From Macrococcoides animalis (lineage in GTDB: Bacteria; Bacillota; Bacilli; Staphylococcales; Staphylococcaceae), in NCBI RefSeq assembly GCF_047425875.1, contig NZ_CP179727.1, forward strand, positions 2,170,001 to 2,234,000: a stretch of DNA of 64,000 nt, in the 5' to 3' direction. Below, one piece after another: positions 62,450-64,000 of the stretch (position 1 is the first letter of the stretch; each line of letters starts with the position of its first letter). Below the pieces are notes generated by a model. The model saw nothing but the letters and a program-made list of their open reading frames with translations. It searched no databases and had not been told where the DNA came from. The position numbers and the translations under genes were made by a program.

Positions 62450-64000
62450 ATGCTTTTGTCGTTATCAATCAAACAGTTTGCAATAATTGAAGCATTAGAA
62501 ATTGAATTGAAAGATGGACTAACAGTATTGAGTGGAGAAACTGGTGCTGGAAAATCTATAATTATTGATGCAATCGGTCAATTAATTGGTACGCGTGCCA
62601 GTCAGAACCTTGTTCGACATGGTGAAAATAAAGCGATTGTTGAAGGCATCTTTGATATTGATCATAACCCACGCGTTAAGGAAATGTTGATTGCGAGAGA
62701 TATTCCATTAGATGACTTTATGCTTGTTAAAAGAGAAATCTTAAAGACAGGTAAAAGTATTTGCAAGATTAATAATCAAATGGTAACTCTTTCAGAACTG
62801 AAAAGTATTATGCAAGAACTTCTAGATATTCATGGACAACATGAAACGCAAACCTTACTTAAGCCTAAATTTCATTTAACTTTATTAGATGATTATGCAA
62901 AGGGTCAATACGATTCCTTATTATTGAACTATCAGTCAACATATAATCGTTTTATTGAAAAAACAAACGAACTTAAAAATTTACAACAAAAAGATGAAGA
63001 GCTATTACAGCGTTTAGATTTGATTAAATATCAACATAAAGAATTAAGTGAAAAGAAACTTATTGTAACTGAAAAAGAAACACTGACAGAAGAAATTAAT
63101 CGTTTACAAAACTATGAAAAATTAAACGATGCATTAACAAAATCAGTAAAACTTTTAAGTGAAGAATCTCAAATATTAGATTTATTATTTGAATTTAACA
63201 CTTCATTAAAAGAAATTGATGAAATATTACCCAATAAATTTAATAAGACTTTAGAAGAATCAGAAGGATTATACTATATTCTTGATGATGCTAAGCATGC
63301 GTTACATGATGAAATGACACAAAATGAATATGATGAGAATGAACTTAATCAATTAGAAACACGTATGAATGAAATACAATTTCTTGAAAGAAAGTATGGT
63401 AAAAGTTTACCTGAACTGTTACCATTTATAGAAGAATTGGAAAAAGAAATTAAAACGATTGAAAATATAGAAGAATCGACATCTCAATTGACTAAAGAAA
63501 TTGAGTTGCTGAAATCTACATTACTATCTCTTGGTGCTGATTTAAGTAAAGCGCGTCGCAAAGTAGCAATGAAATTAAGAAACGAAATACTAGATGAAAT
63601 ACATAATCTAGAAATGAAAAGTGCAAACTTTGAAATGGCCTTTACTAAAACTGAACCGACTCCGACTGGTATAGAATCGTTAGAATTTATGATCAGCCCA
63701 AATAAAGGAGAACCACTTAAACCGCTAGAAAAAATTGCATCTGGTGGAGAATTAAGCCGTATGATGTTAGCTTTAAAGAGTATATTTGCAGAAACGAAAG
63801 GTAAGACCGCGATACTATTTGATGAAGTGGATACTGGCGTATCAGGTAAAGTAGCACAAAAGATGGCTGAGAAAATGTATGATATATCTACATTCATTCA
63901 AGTAATATGTATTTCTCATTTACCACAAGTAGCAGCAATAAGTGACCAACATCTTTATATTGAGAAAATCGAACAAGATGATAGAACGACAACCCATGTC
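62450..64000 (+). CDS. recN: DNA repair protein RecN (3' end outside window)
   Basis: 517 codons are visible from the ATG, and the frame stays open at the right edge. SMC-like ATPase: Walker A GETGAGKS (about 30-37), coiled-coil arms (about 165-390), ABC signature ASGGELSRMMLALK, Walker B AILFDEVDTGVSG. About 40 residues are missing if it has the usual length. RecN gathers double-strand breaks for RecA repair. TTGGAGG precedes the ATG by 8 bases. Confidence 0.96.
   Translation, partial: MLLSLSIKQFAIIEALEIELKDGLTVLSGETGAGKSIIIDAIGQLIGTRASQNLVRHGENKAIVEGIFDIDHNPRVKEMLIARDIPLDDFMLVKREILKTGKSICKINNQMVTLSELKSIMQELLDIHGQHETQTLLKPKFHLTLLDDYAKGQYDSLLLNYQSTYNRFIEKTNELKNLQQKDEELLQRLDLIKYQHKELSEKKLIVTEKETLTEEINRLQNYEKLNDALTKSVKLLSEESQILDLLFEFNTSLKEIDEILPNKFNKTLEESEGLYYILDDAKHALHDEMTQNEYDENELNQLETRMNEIQFLERKYGKSLPELLPFIEELEKEIKTIENIEESTSQLTKEIELLKSTLLSLGADLSKARRKVAMKLRNEILDEIHNLEMKSANFEMAFTKTEPTPTGIESLEFMISPNKGEPLKPLEKIASGGELSRMMLALKSIFAETKGKTAILFDEVDTGVSGKVAQKMAEKMYDISTFIQVICISHLPQVAAISDQHLYIEKIEQDDRTTTHV

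Noticed and set aside
1..64000. CRISPR arrays, insertion sequences, prophage, tRNA or rRNA genes
   Set aside because: No spaced repeats, transposase or integrase frames, or RNA gene signatures were seen.

Overview
This window is a core chromosomal segment of a low-GC Gram-positive bacterium of the family Staphylococcaceae. The best fit is Macrococcus (Macrococcus/Macrococcoides), with Mammaliicoccus as the alternative. Gene order is the Bacillus/Staphylococcus backbone from yqeZ-floA-phoH through era-recO-glyS-dnaG-rpoD, sodA, pst, comG, gcv and accBC to argR-recN. Two traits separate it from typical Staphylococcus. First, it carries enzymes of the non-mevalonate (MEP) isoprenoid pathway (ispH, ispG, dxs). 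Second, it has a membrane-anchored c-type cytochrome directly after rpoD, which fits an oxidase-positive organism. The genus call is inference from gene content, not from a database search. No rRNA, tRNA, CRISPR array, insertion sequence, prophage or integrase was seen. Almost all genes lie on the + strand, which suggests the + strand is the leading strand here.

Layout. 0.2-6.8 kb: NfeD-like protein, flotillin floA, two uncharacterised proteins, then phoH-ybeY-dgkA-cdd-era-recO, tightly packed and partly overlapping. 6.9-8.5 kb: glyS on the minus strand behind a glycine T-box leader. 8.5-12.9 kb: ccpN-ppsR-dnaG-rpoD. 13-20.7 kb: cytochrome c, trmK-yqfO, ispH (minus), DEAD-box helicase and endonuclease IV, and a zinc uptake operon with its Fur-family regulator. 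20.7-23.2 kb: minus-strand yqfW, ispG and a DUF1189-like membrane protein. 23.3-30.9 kb: sodA, a class B penicillin-binding protein, and pstS-pstC-pstA-pstB-phoU behind a clear PhoP-box array.

30.9-35.9 kb: rpmG, fthC-gluP-yqgQ-glk-yqgV, the metallo-hydrolase yqgX, and two small minus-strand membrane proteins. 36.1-39.7 kb: the competence pseudopilus operon comGA-GG. 39.7-44.3 kb: aroK, then gcvT-gcvPA-gcvPB behind a single-aptamer glycine riboswitch with its own terminator. 44.6-50.1 kb: the arginine deiminase operon arcA-arcB-arcD-arcC-arcR, with a promoter region carrying cre-like and Crp-like sites. 50.2-64 kb: rhodanese-like protein without cysteine, lipM, a lipoprotein, pepP-efp, accB-accC, asp23 family, nusB-xseA-xseB-ispA, dxs-tlyA, argR-recN. 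recN runs off the right edge.

The genes mostly form housekeeping modules: replication and transcription initiation (dnaG, rpoD), ribosome and tRNA maturation (era, ybeY, trmK, tlyA), isoprenoid supply (ispG, ispH, dxs, ispA), one-carbon and lipoate metabolism (gcv, fthC, lipM), phosphate and zinc uptake, natural transformation (comG) and anaerobic arginine fermentation (arc). I found no clearly new multi-gene system. The most informative unexplained signals are regulatory: an accBC promoter with a FadR/GntR-like palindrome in its spacer and a FapR-like box over its start site, a palindrome over the argR -10, an inverted repeat bracketing the rpmG -10, and a one-sided distribution of a Chi-like heptamer. 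All counts and sites were read by eye.
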